A stretch of DNA of 64,000 nt from Enterobacter cloacae (GTDB lineage: Bacteria > Pseudomonadota > Gammaproteobacteria > Enterobacterales > Enterobacteriaceae), in NCBI GenBank assembly GCA_014169315.1, contig AP022133.1, forward strand, positions 2,232,001 through 2,296,000. The letters are read 5' to 3'. Shown one piece after another: positions 27,714 to 36,555 of the stretch; position 1 is the first letter of the stretch, and each line of letters opens with the position of its first letter. The position numbers were made by a program, and so were the translations under genes. The notes below the pieces were generated by a model. It saw nothing but the letters and a program-made list of their open reading frames with translations, was not told the DNA's origin and made no database searches.

Positions 27714-27980
27714 ATGCGTTCAGCGTTTTGGGTTGGGTGTGCCGCGTTATTGTTGTCGGCATGTAGCAGTGAACCTGTTCAGCAGGCAACGGCGGCGCAC
27801 GTGACGCCAGGCATGAGAGCGGCTATGTCCAGCTCAGGACAAGCCAACTGCGCAATGGTTGGGGGGGCGCTTTCTGTCGCCCGTCAGCTCGACGGTTCCG
27901 CGGTTGGAATGTGCGCGTTGCCAAATGGCAAACGCTGCAGTGAACAGTCGCTTGCCGTTGGAACTTGCGGTAACTACTGA
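27714..27980 (+). CDS. ydbJ: YdbJ lipoprotein (DUF333)
   Basis: An 88-residue predicted lipoprotein with lipobox LLLSAC (Cys at residue 17) and a DUF333 domain (SSGQANCAMVGGALSVARQLDGSAVGMCALPNGKRCSE). An upstream in-frame ATG (27618) is rejected because GGGGAAGAG precedes the ATG at 27714 and the signal peptide starts there. Its stop codon directly abuts the stop of convergent hslJ. In K-12, ydbJ and hslJ also follow nifJ. Function unknown. Confidence 0.88.
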   Translation: MRSAFWVGCAALLLSACSSEPVQQATAAHVTPGMRAAMSSSGQANCAMVGGALSVARQLDGSAVGMCALPNGKRCSEQSLAVGTCGNY

Positions 27981-28418
27981 TTACTCCGCGCGCTTAAACG
28001 TCAGCGTTTTTTCGGCTGTGGCCAGCGTTAACTGGTCTTCCGTCAGGTCGACCTGCGCGCCTTTGCGCAACATATCGCCGATGGCCTGATCCAGTGCATT
28101 AAGCTGTGGGTCGGTACATAATTTTCGGGTCATTGCCAGCGTTTTGACCTTCAGCTCGCCTTCGGACAATTTCCCCTGGCCGTTGAAGCGGTTGCACATT
28201 GCGCCGGAGACGGTGATGTTGTTCAGCAGGCTGATCTCTGGCAGGGCGCTGAAGCTGATCTCAGGTTGCGTTGTCGTGGTCTTCACGGCTTTACCGTCCA
28301 CATTTTCCAGAACAAAACGGTGGTTCTGGAGTTGCTTAGGCTGAACGGACGCTTTGCCTGGATTAACGCAGCCAGCAAGGACAAGACTGATAACACTTAA
28401 CGCAACAAGCTTTTTCAT
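27981..28418 (-). CDS. hslJ: HslJ, heat-inducible META-domain lipoprotein
   Basis: A 145-residue outer-membrane lipoprotein with lipobox LVLAGC and a META domain (ITVSGAMCNRFNGQGKLSEGEL, then LAMTRKLCTDPQ with two conserved cysteines). The E. coli homologue is heat-inducible and linked to novobiocin resistance. The start is placed at 28418 (MKKLVALSVISLVLAGC); the longer frame upstream has no signal-peptide logic. There is no space for a terminator between it and ydbJ. Confidence 0.92.
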   Translation of the reverse strand: MKKLVALSVISLVLAGCVNPGKASVQPKQLQNHRFVLENVDGKAVKTTTTQPEISFSALPEISLLNNITVSGAMCNRFNGQGKLSEGELKVKTLAMTRKLCTDPQLNALDQAIGDMLRKGAQVDLTEDQLTLATAEKTLTFKRAE

Positions 28419-28544
28419 TTTTCTTCTCAAACTATAAATACCGTAAATCAATTTTAGTGTAACGATACTCCGTGGCGTGTTAATGGGGTTTATCTGAAAG
28501 TGCGGGGCGTTACCGGGCAACACAGCGGCTGCCCGGGGTGTGAG

Positions 28545-28673
28545 TCAGTGAGATTTAAACCCCGCCGCCGTCATCAACATTCGAAAAAGCATACTCACGC
28601 AGGCCAGTGCCAGTACGCTTCCCCCCCAGATAATGACCAGCCATATCAGACGTTTCCAGACAGGTTGTTGCAT
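28545..28673 (-). CDS. Small bd-oxidase-associated subunit (DUF2474)
   Basis: A 42-residue ORF starting MQQPVWKRLIWLVIIWGGSV and ending LMTAAGFKSH. It has one transmembrane helix (about 8-30). The WKRLxWLVxIWxxSVLAL pattern is that of DUF2474 proteins found after cydB-like genes, analogous to CydX/AppX. Its ATG overlaps the stop of the subunit II gene by one base (ATGA), so it is translationally coupled. It is probably a structural subunit stabilising the haem site, by analogy. Confidence 0.8.
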   Translation of the reverse strand: MQQPVWKRLIWLVIIWGGSVLALACVSMLFRMLMTAAGFKSH

Positions 28674-29683
28674 CAGTGATACCCCTCTCCATGCTGAACT
28701 TTCCCGCGAAATACGTAATAGCTCCAGAAGGTGTAGGCCAGGATAACGGGAATGATCAGCAGTGCGCCCACCAGCATAAAGCCCTGGCTTTGTGTCGGTG
28801 CCGCAGCCTGCCAGAGGGTAATCGATGGTGGAATAATATGCGGCCAGATGCTGATCCCAAGCCCACTAAACCCGAGGAAAATCAGCCCCAGCGTCAGAAT
28901 AAACGGCAGGTTATGGCTATCAGGATTGTTCAGACTGCGCCACTGACACAGGCTCAGGATAACAACCAGAGCCGGGACGGGCAGCAGGAAGAACAGATTT
29001 GGCAGCGTAAACCAGCGTGCGGCAATGGCCGGTTGCGCCAGCGGTGTCCAGAGGCTGATTACTGCAATGAAAGCCAGAAGCACGATTAACAACATTTTCG
29101 ATACCCGGCGCATGCGCTGCTGTAGGGTATTTTCACTTTTCACCACCAGCCACGTAGCCCCCAGCAGCGCGTAGGCTGCCACCAGGCCTGCGCCGCAGAA
29201 CAGGTTAAACGGGGTTAACCAGTCAAATGGCCCACCGCTATACGCACGTTCTGTAACAGAGAACCCATTGATGACTGCCCCAACCGTAATACCCTGGGTA
29301 AACGTTGCCAGAATCGACCCGCCAATAAAGGCTTTATCCCAGAAGGGACGGTGTGCCGGTGTTGCTTTAAAGCGAAACTCAAAGGCCACGCCGCGGAAAA
29401 TAAGTCCGATCAGCATTAATGTTAGCGGGATGGTGAGGGCGTCGATGATCACCGCGTAGGCCAGCGGAAATGCGCCGAACAGGGCCGCACCGCCAAGCAC
29501 CAGCCAGGTTTCGTTACCGTCCCAGACGGGGGCGACGCTGTTCACCATCACATCGCGATCGTCGGCGTTTTGTGTGGTCGGGAACAGAATACCTATCCCC
29601 AGATCAAAACCATCCATCACGATATACATCAGGGTGGCGAAGACGATGATGACAAACCAGATAATGGAAAGATCGATACCCAT
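28673..29683 (-). CDS. Cytochrome bd-type (CIO) ubiquinol oxidase subunit II
   Basis: A 336-residue multi-pass membrane protein with the CydB/CioB family start (MYIVMDGFDLGIGILFP, about residues 19-35) and VAPVWDGNETWLVLGGAALFGAFP, the quinol-oxidase subunit II signature. Eight to nine helices are evident. It overlaps the end of subunit I by one base and is followed by the DUF2474 gene. It resembles CioB-type proteins more than E. coli CydB (379 residues) or AppB. Confidence 0.9.
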   Translation of the reverse strand: MGIDLSIIWFVIIVFATLMYIVMDGFDLGIGILFPTTQNADDRDVMVNSVAPVWDGNETWLVLGGAALFGAFPLAYAVIIDALTIPLTLMLIGLIFRGVAFEFRFKATPAHRPFWDKAFIGGSILATFTQGITVGAVINGFSVTERAYSGGPFDWLTPFNLFCGAGLVAAYALLGATWLVVKSENTLQQRMRRVSKMLLIVLLAFIAVISLWTPLAQPAIAARWFTLPNLFFLLPVPALVVILSLCQWRSLNNPDSHNLPFILTLGLIFLGFSGLGISIWPHIIPPSITLWQAAAPTQSQGFMLVGALLIIPVILAYTFWSYYVFRGKVQHGEGYH

Positions 29684-31083
29684 TATGGCTTCTCCTTATA
29701 GTCAGTGGTGACAGCAGAAAGTGGGCGTGCCGGACGTCCGTCGGACTCGGTGGCGAACGATTCATGAGGCTGAGGCCCTTTCCTGATAAGGCGCACCATG
29801 TAGCTGTAACCCACGCCAAATACTGAGGTATAGACGACGAAGAAGGCCAGCAAACTCACGCTCATATGCAGATCGCCATGCGCAGAGACGGCATCTTTGG
29901 TTCGCTGTAGCCCGTAGACGACCCACGGCTGGCGACCCACTTCGGTTGTCACCCATCCCGCCAGAATGGCAATCAGCCCGGACGGCCCCATCAACAGGGC
30001 AAACCACAGGAAGGGACGCGAAGAGTAGACGCGTTTTTTATAACGTAACCAGAGCGCCACCACGCCCAGCAGCAGCATCAACATGCCTAACCCCGCCATA
30101 ATGCGAAATGACCAGAAGACGATGGTGGAATTTGGACGGTCTTCCTTCGGGAACTCCTTAAGCGCCGGAACCTGCTTTTCCAGGCTGTGCGTCAGGATCA
30201 GGCTACCGAGTGCTGGGATTTCCAGACCAAAACGGGTGCGCTCCTGTTCCATATCCGGCCAGCCAAACAGCAGCAGTGGCGTCGGCTCACCCGGCGGGTT
30301 TTCCCAGTGACCTTCAATGGCGGCAATTTTTGCGGGCTGGTGTTTTAAGGTATTAAGCCCATGCATATCACCCACCATTGCCTGAATGGGGGCCACAATC
30401 AGGGTCATCCACAATGCCATTGAGAACATGGCACGAATGGCGGGGGTATTATTGCCACGTAGCAGGTGCCAGGCTGCCGATGCTCCGACAAACAGCGCGC
30501 TACTGAGGAAAGCCGCTATCGACATGTGCAGGAGACGATAGGGGAAGGAAGGGTTAAAGACCACGGCAAACCAGTCCACCGGCACAACCTGTCCATTGAC
30601 GATCTCATAACCCTGCGGGGTCTGCATCCAGCTGTTGGAGGAGAGGATCCAGAAGGTTGAGATGATCGTCCCCAGCGCGACCATGCAGGTGGCAAAAAAG
30701 TGCAGTCCCGGCCCGACTTTATTCCAGCCAAACAACATCACGCCGAGGAACCCGGCCTCAAGGAAGAAGGCGGTGAGCACTTCATAAGTGAGCAGCGGGC
30801 CGGTAATACTGCCCGCGAACTGGGAGAATCCGCTCCAGTTGGTACCAAACTGGTAGGCCATCACCAGCCCGGAGACCACGCCCATGCCAAAGTTAACAGC
30901 GAAGATCTTCGACCAGAAATGGTACAGCGAACGCCAGACCGGATTTTTGGATTTCAGCCATAAGCCTTCCAGCACGGCAAGATAGCTCGCCAGGCCGATG
31001 GTGATCGCCGGGAAAATAATGTGAAAGGATACGGTAAAGGCAAACTGTATCCGTGCAAGGTGAAAAGCATCTAAACCAAACAT
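29683..31083 (-). CDS. Cytochrome bd-type (CIO) ubiquinol oxidase subunit I
   Basis: Catalytic subunit of a cytochrome bd quinol oxidase that reduces O2 to water. The 466-residue protein starts MFGLDAFHLARIQFAFTVSFHIIFP, with the high-spin haem ligand His in the N-terminal helix. It has EAGFLGVMLFGW (Glu of helix 3), YRLLHMSIAAF (His ligand of b558) and TTEVGRQPWVVYG (GRQPW signature). The quinol loop is short, as in CioA-type, cyanide-insensitive enzymes. The ATG at 31083 with GAGG is preferred to the TTG at 31101. This would be an additional bd oxidase beyond cydAB. Order I-II-DUF2474 forms an operon. Confidence 0.92.
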   Translation of the reverse strand: MFGLDAFHLARIQFAFTVSFHIIFPAITIGLASYLAVLEGLWLKSKNPVWRSLYHFWSKIFAVNFGMGVVSGLVMAYQFGTNWSGFSQFAGSITGPLLTYEVLTAFFLEAGFLGVMLFGWNKVGPGLHFFATCMVALGTIISTFWILSSNSWMQTPQGYEIVNGQVVPVDWFAVVFNPSFPYRLLHMSIAAFLSSALFVGASAAWHLLRGNNTPAIRAMFSMALWMTLIVAPIQAMVGDMHGLNTLKHQPAKIAAIEGHWENPPGEPTPLLLFGWPDMEQERTRFGLEIPALGSLILTHSLEKQVPALKEFPKEDRPNSTIVFWSFRIMAGLGMLMLLLGVVALWLRYKKRVYSSRPFLWFALLMGPSGLIAILAGWVTTEVGRQPWVVYGLQRTKDAVSAHGDLHMSVSLLAFFVVYTSVFGVGYSYMVRLIRKGPQPHESFATESDGRPARPLSAVTTDYKEKP

Positions 31084-31324
31084 GCACAGCCTCAATGTCA
31101 AACGGTGTGCTGTTATGGTATAGGGTCGAAAAGGTAACTATCAGACGCAGAAAAGTGAAATTTATGTATAACAGTTACCTGAATCACCGCATTTTAGTCA
31201 TCTGATATATATAATGTTCAGTGAATAAGAAATTTATTGTTATGAATTTTACGCATTAAACCGCTTGCCTTGTCGTCAACGACGTGCGTTAATGGTCTTC
31301 TGGTTTTGAGTCCAAATAAATATC
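31084..31324. other. Intergenic region between the oxidase operon and the zinc-ribbon gene
   Basis: About 240 AT-rich non-coding bases between divergent genes, presumably carrying both promoters. I see no clear operator. A separate leader-like element begins at about 31325. Confidence 0.45.
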
Positions 31325-31477
31325 TGACGTAGTTTTATAAAGCAGTTCTCATCACGTTGTGCCTCTCCGCAGCCTCTCTTGGGTCTTTATCTACATTCCG
31401 ATTAGTTTTGTTTCAAACCACTATTGCCTGATCGGCCCATTAGTAATTTACGTGTTTTACGTTTACAGGAGAATCCT
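31325..31477 (+). promoter_or_regulatory. cspA-like cold-shock leader upstream of the zinc-ribbon gene
   Basis: TGACGTA at 31325-31331 equals the first seven bases of the cold box TGACGTACAGA. It lies about 153 bases before the ATG, close to the 159-nt leader of E. coli cspA. Further patches recall the cspA leader in order: TATAAAGCAGTT (cspA ATTAAAGCAGT), CTACATTCCGATTA (GCACATTCCTTTAA), and GCCTGATCGGCC followed by TTAGTAATTTA (GCCATATCGCC, then TTAATTATTA). The comparison is from memory, without alignment software. Confidence 0.5.
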
Positions 31478-31666
31478 ATGACTTCTTATATCCATTTCCG
31501 CTGCCCATGCTGTCATGGCTCGCAGTACCGTACCTCAGTTTTTGATGTGTCTGAGAAAAACCCTCATGGCGCGAAATGCATCTTTTGCAAATCGCCAATG
31601 ATTACGCTCGACCACCTGGCCGCAGCGCGTATTGCACAGCGTCACGTCACTGAGTTTCGTAAGTAA
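31478..31666 (+). CDS. YmcF/YnfQ-like small zinc-ribbon protein
   Basis: A 62-residue protein with two CxxC pairs (CPCCHGSQYR and CIFCKSPMITLDH), typical of a zinc ribbon. It closely resembles my memory of the E. coli small proteins YmcF and YnfQ, which are cold-shock induced. The start at 31478 follows AGGAG (31467-31471); an upstream in-frame ATG lacks such a site. The long leader resembles that of cspA. The binding partner is unknown; RNA binding is a reasonable but unproven guess. Confidence 0.78.
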   Translation: MTSYIHFRCPCCHGSQYRTSVFDVSEKNPHGAKCIFCKSPMITLDHLAAARIAQRHVTEFRK

Positions 31667-31748
31667 TTAGCACCGCTTTCCATAACAGTTAGCAAAATCT
31701 TCTCTTTTTCTCCTGCTGATATACACTGTCGGCAATAAGGAGAATCTG

Positions 31749-33158
31749 ATGAAAAAATACCAGCGTCTGGCGCAACAAATTATCTCGCAGATTGAGCTTG
31801 GCGTATGGTTGCCGGGCGATAAGCTGCCTTCGCTGCGAGAGCAGGTGGCGAGCAGCGGCATGAGTTTCATGACCGTTGGCCACGCGTATCAGATGCTGGA
31901 AAGTCAGGGGCGCATTGTCGCCAGACCGCAGTCGGGCTATTACGTTGCCTCGCGCCCGACCGCACAACAGCCTGCACCGCCTGCCCAGGTGATGCGCGAC
32001 GAAGTGGTGGATATCAACACCTATATCTTCGACGTGCTACAGGCCAGCCGCGATCCGTCTGTTGTTCCTTTTGCTTCCGCGTTTCCTGACCCCCGACTTT
32101 TCCCGCTTCAGCAACTCAACCGTTCGCTGGCTAACGTCAGCAAAACCGCCACGGCGATGAGCGTGATTGAAAACCTGCCGCCGGGTAACGTTGATCTACG
32201 CCACGCCATTGCCCGTCGCTATGCGCAGCAGGGGATGAATATCTCACCGGAAGAGATTGTTATCACTGCCGGGGCACTCGAAGCGCTCAACCTGAGTTTG
32301 CAGGCAGTGACCGAACCGGGCGACTGGGTGATCGTCGAAAACCCCTGTTTCTACGGCGCATTGCAGGCGCTGGAACGCCTGAAACTAAAGGCGTTGTCGA
32401 TTGCGACGGACGTTCGTGAAGGGATCGACCTGAATGCGCTTGAACAGGCGCTGAATGACTACCCGGTGAAAGCCTGCTGGTTGATGACCAACAGTCAAAA
32501 CCCGTTGGGCTTTACGCTCAGCGCGGAGAAAAAAGCGCAACTGGTCGCGCTGCTAACAAAGCACCACGTCACGCTGATTGAAGATGATGTCTACAGCGAA
32601 CTCTATTTTGGCCGGGAAAAGCCATTGCCGGCAAAAGCCTGGGATCGCCAGGACATGACGCTGCACTGCTCGTCATTTTCGAAATGTCTGGTGGCGGGAT
32701 TTCGCATCGGCTGGGTGGCGGCGGGGAAACATGCGCGGCGTATTCAGCAGTTACAGCTGATGAGCACGCTTTCCACCAGTTCTCCCATGCAGCTTGCTCT
32801 GGTGGATTATCTGGCAACCAAACGTTATGACGCCCACCTTCGTCGCCTGCGACGCACGCTGGCCGAGCGCAAGCAACAGGCCTGGCAGTCACTTTTGCGC
32901 CATATGCCTGCAGGAGTCAAAATTCACCATAACGACAGCGGCTACTTTTTATGGCTGGAGCTTCCGGCACAACTTGATGCCGGGTTATTAAGCGAGAAAG
33001 CGTTAACCCACCATATTAGCATTGCGCCAGGTAAGATGTTTTCAACTTCGGATGCCTGGGTACCGTTCTTCCGTTTTAATACCTCCTGGACGTGGGGGGA
33101 GCGGGAAGAACAGGCCGTTATACAGTTAGGAAAATTAATTAGCGAGATGCTGGAATAA
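31749..33158 (+). CDS. ydcR: YdcR, MocR-family transcriptional regulator
   Basis: A GntR-type winged helix (about 1-70, MKKYQRLAQQIISQIELGVWLPGDKLPSLRE) fused to an aminotransferase-like, pyridoxal-phosphate-binding domain (about 110-460). PLP residues are visible: NSQNPLGFT, DDVYSELYF and the Schiff-base lysine in CSSFSKCLVAGFRIGW. At 469 residues it matches E. coli YdcR. Located just upstream of ydcSTUV-patD, it is likely to regulate that operon in response to a PLP/amino-compound signal, as MocR regulators often control adjacent genes (inference). Confidence 0.95.
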   Translation: MKKYQRLAQQIISQIELGVWLPGDKLPSLREQVASSGMSFMTVGHAYQMLESQGRIVARPQSGYYVASRPTAQQPAPPAQVMRDEVVDINTYIFDVLQASRDPSVVPFASAFPDPRLFPLQQLNRSLANVSKTATAMSVIENLPPGNVDLRHAIARRYAQQGMNISPEEIVITAGALEALNLSLQAVTEPGDWVIVENPCFYGALQALERLKLKALSIATDVREGIDLNALEQALNDYPVKACWLMTNSQNPLGFTLSAEKKAQLVALLTKHHVTLIEDDVYSELYFGREKPLPAKAWDRQDMTLHCSSFSKCLVAGFRIGWVAAGKHARRIQQLQLMSTLSTSSPMQLALVDYLATKRYDAHLRRLRRTLAERKQQAWQSLLRHMPAGVKIHHNDSGYFLWLELPAQLDAGLLSEKALTHHISIAPGKMFSTSDAWVPFFRFNTSWTWGEREEQAVIQLGKLISEMLE

Positions 33159-33432
33159 TAAAGATTACCCGCTTATTTAAATAATCCTGTTTTATCTTTA
33201 CGACGGCGTTGCAAATACCGCTCAGCGCCGTATCTCAGGCATTCTGCCTGCGTCCTCGCACTGCTAACCCCTTGTCTACAATCCAGTTAACGGGGAATGC
33301 GTCCTCGGTCACAACCTGATGAAATTTCCTTAAGCCGAACGGTGCGGCGCATTTGCGCGGTCTACGTTTAATAAGGGAGATATTTTTACGGCACGGCTGC
33401 CGCCAAATTTCATTGCGACAGGAGTAAATCTA

Positions 33433-34578
33433 ATGAGCAAAAAATTTGCCCGCAGCAGCCTGTGTGCGCTCGGCATGGCTATCATGACAGCGCAAGCCGC
33501 TGAGCCACCCAAGGCTATCGGCGACGGGGAAGGACGGCTGGATATTATTGCCTGGCCTGGATACATCGAACGGGGTCAGACCGATAAAAACTATGACTGG
33601 GTCACGCAGTTTGAAAAAGAGACCGGTTGTGCAGTCAATGTGAAAACCGCAGCAACCTCTGATGAGATGGTCAGCCTGATGGCGAAAGGGGGCTATGACC
33701 TGGTCACCGCGTCGGGTGATGCTTCGCTGCGTCTGATCATGGGAAAACGCGTTCAGGCCATTAATCCCGACCTGATCCCAAACTGGAAAACCCTCGATCC
33801 GCGCATCGTCAAAGGCGAGTGGTTCAACGTGGGAGGCAAGGTCTACGGCACACCGTATCAGTGGGGACCGAACCTGCTGATGTACAACACCAAAACATTC
33901 CCAACCCCACCGGATAGCTGGAAGGTCGTCTTCGTGCAACAAGACCTGCCGGACGGTAAAACCAATCAGGGGCGCGTGCAGGCCTATGACGGCCCGATTT
34001 ACATTGCCGATGCGGCACTGTTCGTCAAAGCCACTCAGCCCGTGCTGGGCATTACTGACCCGTACCAGTTGACGGAAAAACAGTATGCCGCCGTTCTGAA
34101 GGTGCTGCGCGAGCAGCATGCCCTGATCCACCGCTACTGGCATGACACCACGGTGCAGATGAGCGACTTCAAAAATGAAGGCGTCGTGGCCTCCAGCGCC
34201 TGGCCATATCAGGCGAATGCCCTGAAAGCGGAAAACCAGCCTATCGCCACCGTGTTCCCGAAAGAGGGGGTAACAGGCTGGGCAGACACCACCATGCTTC
34301 ACGCGCAGGCAAAACACCCGATGTGTGCCTACAAATGGATGAACTGGTCACTGACGCCAAAAGTGCAGGGCGATCTGGCCGCATGGTTTGGCTCACTACC
34401 GGTTGTGCCGCAAGGGTGTAAGGCCAGCACGCTGCTGGGTGACAAAGGTTGTGAAACCAACGGGTATAACGACTTCGACAAAATAATGTTCTGGAAAACA
34501 CCGATTGCAGAAGGGGGCAAATTTGTACCGTACAGCCGCTGGACGCAGGATTACATCGCCATCATGGGCGGCCGTTAA
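33433..34578 (+). CDS. ydcS: YdcS, periplasmic polyamine-type binding protein
   Basis: Solute-binding component of the YdcSTUV ABC importer, PotD/PotF-like. The 381 residues are close to E. coli YdcS. A signal peptide ends near AQA-AEPPKA. Family landmarks are LDIIAWPGYIERGQTD, YDLVTASGDASLRLI and TPYQWGPNLLMYNTK. Additional roles (polyhydroxybutyrate synthesis, DNA uptake) have been reported for E. coli YdcS. It is the first gene of the operon, with AGGAG before the ATG. The preceding 274-bp interval carries the promoter. Confidence 0.95.
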   Translation: MSKKFARSSLCALGMAIMTAQAAEPPKAIGDGEGRLDIIAWPGYIERGQTDKNYDWVTQFEKETGCAVNVKTAATSDEMVSLMAKGGYDLVTASGDASLRLIMGKRVQAINPDLIPNWKTLDPRIVKGEWFNVGGKVYGTPYQWGPNLLMYNTKTFPTPPDSWKVVFVQQDLPDGKTNQGRVQAYDGPIYIADAALFVKATQPVLGITDPYQLTEKQYAAVLKVLREQHALIHRYWHDTTVQMSDFKNEGVVASSAWPYQANALKAENQPIATVFPKEGVTGWADTTMLHAQAKHPMCAYKWMNWSLTPKVQGDLAAWFGSLPVVPQGCKASTLLGDKGCETNGYNDFDKIMFWKTPIAEGGKFVPYSRWTQDYIAIMGGR

Positions 34579-34595
34579 TCGACCGGGAGCAGAAC

Positions 34596-35609
34596 ATGAC
34601 GTACGCGGTAGAGTTTAATGACGTTTCCCGTCTGTACGGCGACGTGCGGGCGGTGGATGGGGTCACCATTGGTATTCGCGACGGAGAATTTTTCTCCATG
34701 CTGGGGCCTTCGGGCTCCGGCAAAACCACCTGCCTGCGCCTGATAGCCGGTTTTGAGCAGCTATCCGGAGGGGCAATTAGCATCTTCGGCAAAGAGGCGA
34801 GCGAGCTGCCTCCCTGGGAGCGGGATGTGAACACCGTTTTCCAGGATTACGCGTTGTTCCCGCATATGTCGATCCTCGACAACGTCGCTTACGGGCTGAT
34901 GGTGAAAGGTGTCGACAAGAAAAAGCGCCATGCACAGGCGCGTGATGCGCTGGACAAAGTCGGGTTAAGCTTTGCTGTTGCGCGCAAGCCCTCGCAGCTT
35001 TCGGGTGGACAGCGTCAGCGTGTCGCCATCGCGCGGGCGTTGGTCAACGAACCCCGCGTATTACTGCTGGATGAACCGTTAGGCGCACTCGATCTCAAAC
35101 TGCGTGAGCAGATGCAGTTTGAGCTGAAGAAACTTCAGCAGGAACTCGGTATTACCTTCATTTTTGTCACTCACGATCAGGGTGAAGCCCTCTCAATGTC
35201 TGACCGGGTGGCGGTATTCAACAATGGACGCATTGAGCAGGTTGATACCCCGCGCGAGCTTTACATGCGCCCGCGTACACCGTTTGTGGCAAGTTTTGTC
35301 GGCACCTCGAACGTTTTTGACGCCAGTCTTGCTCAGCGGGTGTGCGGAATGGAAGGGATGTACTCCCTGCGCCCGGAACATATTCGTCTTAACGAAGGCG
35401 GCGAGGTTCAGGTGCAGGGCGTGGTGCAGGCGGTGCAGTATCAGGGGGCGGCTACGCGGTTTGAACTCAAACTCGCCGATGGCGCGAAACTGCTGGTGAG
35501 TCAGGCCAATCTTAGTGGTACAACGCTGCAGACTGGCGTTGAGCCTGGGCAGCCGGTGCTGGCATCGTGGTCGCGCGACGCCATGATCCGGCTGCATGAG
35601 GAGAGGTGA
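34596..35609 (+). CDS. ydcT: YdcT, ABC transporter ATPase
   Basis: PotA-like ATPase of 337 residues, the E. coli length. Walker A GPSGSGKTT, Q-loop FQDYALFPH, signature LSGGQRQR, Walker B LLLDEPLGALD and the switch His (VTHDQGEAL) are intact. The C-terminal TOBE-like regulatory domain is present (YSLRPEHIRLNEGG). It begins 17 bp after ydcS, and its 3' end is followed by ydcU after one base. Confidence 0.96.
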   Translation: MTYAVEFNDVSRLYGDVRAVDGVTIGIRDGEFFSMLGPSGSGKTTCLRLIAGFEQLSGGAISIFGKEASELPPWERDVNTVFQDYALFPHMSILDNVAYGLMVKGVDKKKRHAQARDALDKVGLSFAVARKPSQLSGGQRQRVAIARALVNEPRVLLLDEPLGALDLKLREQMQFELKKLQQELGITFIFVTHDQGEALSMSDRVAVFNNGRIEQVDTPRELYMRPRTPFVASFVGTSNVFDASLAQRVCGMEGMYSLRPEHIRLNEGGEVQVQGVVQAVQYQGAATRFELKLADGAKLLVSQANLSGTTLQTGVEPGQPVLASWSRDAMIRLHEER

Positions 35610-35610
35610 C

Positions 35611-36555
35611 ATGGATATGAGCGCTTCACACCCTCCCACACCGCGCAGCACCTTAAGCCGCCTTACCGCACTGTTCTGGCGCAAGCCGTCGCTTGGGCTG
35701 TTCCTGCTTCTGCTCGCGCCCCTGATGTGGTTTGGTATCGTCTATTTAGGCTCGCTCCTGACCTTACTGTGGCAGGGGTTCTATACCTTTGACGACTTTA
35801 CCATGTCGGTCACGCCGGATCTGACCTTTGCGAACATTCAGGCGCTTTTCAACCCGGCAAACTATGACATCATCATCCGCACCCTGGTGATGGCGATTGC
35901 CGTCACAATAGCCAGTGCAATTCTGGCGTTCCCGATGGCGTGGTACATGGCGCGCTATACCAGCGGCAAGTGGAAAGCCTTCTTCTATATCGCCGTTATG
36001 CTGCCGATGTGGGCAAGCTATATTGTTAAGGCCTATGCGTGGACGTTGCTGCTGGCGAAAGACGGCGTGGCGCAGTGGTTCCTTAGCCATATGGGGCTGG
36101 AGCCGATCCTGGCATCTCTTCTTACACTGCCTGCGATTGGTGGAAACACACTGTCGACGTCAGGTCTGGGGCGCTTTCTGGTGTTCGTCTACATCTGGCT
36201 GCCGTTTATGATCCTGCCCGTGCAGGCGGCGCTGGAACGACTGCCAGTCTCTTTATTGCAGGCATCCGCTGACCTCGGCGCTCGTCCTCGCCAGACCTTC
36301 CGTTACGTCGTCCTGCCGCTGGCGATCCCGGGCATTGCGGCCGGGTCGATATTTACGTTCTCGCTGACGCTGGGGGATTTTATTGTTCCTCAGCTGGTAG
36401 GGCCGCCGGGTTATTTCATCGGTAACATGGTCTATTCCCAGCAGGGGGCTATCGGGAACATGCCAATGGCCGCCGCGTTCACGCTGGTTCCGATAATACT
36501 TATCTCTCTCTATCTGGCGTTCGTGAAACGTCTGGGAGCGTTCGATGCACTCTGA
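35611..36555 (+). CDS. ydcU: YdcU, ABC transporter permease
   Basis: Inner membrane permease (PotB/PotH type, 314 residues) with six predicted helices and the EAA loop [27 protein letters not shown] that contacts the ATPase. An in-frame ATG at 35596 lies inside ydcT, but AGGAG near 35599-35603 positions the ribosome at the ATG at 35611. It ends inside the first codons of ydcV (11-bp overlap), showing coupling. Confidence 0.94.
   Translation: MDMSASHPPTPRSTLSRLTALFWRKPSLGLFLLLLAPLMWFGIVYLGSLLTLLWQGFYTFDDFTMSVTPDLTFANIQALFNPANYDIIIRTLVMAIAVTIASAILAFPMAWYMARYTSGKWKAFFYIAVMLPMWASYIVKAYAWTLLLAKDGVAQWFLSHMGLEPILASLLTLPAIGGNTLSTSGLGRFLVFVYIWLPFMILPVQAALERLPVSLLQASADLGARPRQTFRYVVLPLAIPGIAAGSIFTFSLTLGDFIVPQLVGPPGYFIGNMVYSQQGAIGNMPMAAAFTLVPIILISLYLAFVKRLGAFDAL

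Noticed and set aside
33390..33415. Possible sigma-54 promoter upstream of ydcS (GGCAC, then GC ten bases after GG)
   Set aside because: The -12 element matches only GC, and the sequence is better explained as a small hairpin GGCA-CGGC-TGCC.
33430..34317. 295-aa frame antisense to ydcS
   Set aside because: Complete overlap with a clearly homologous binding protein; no independent promoter or ribosome site seen.
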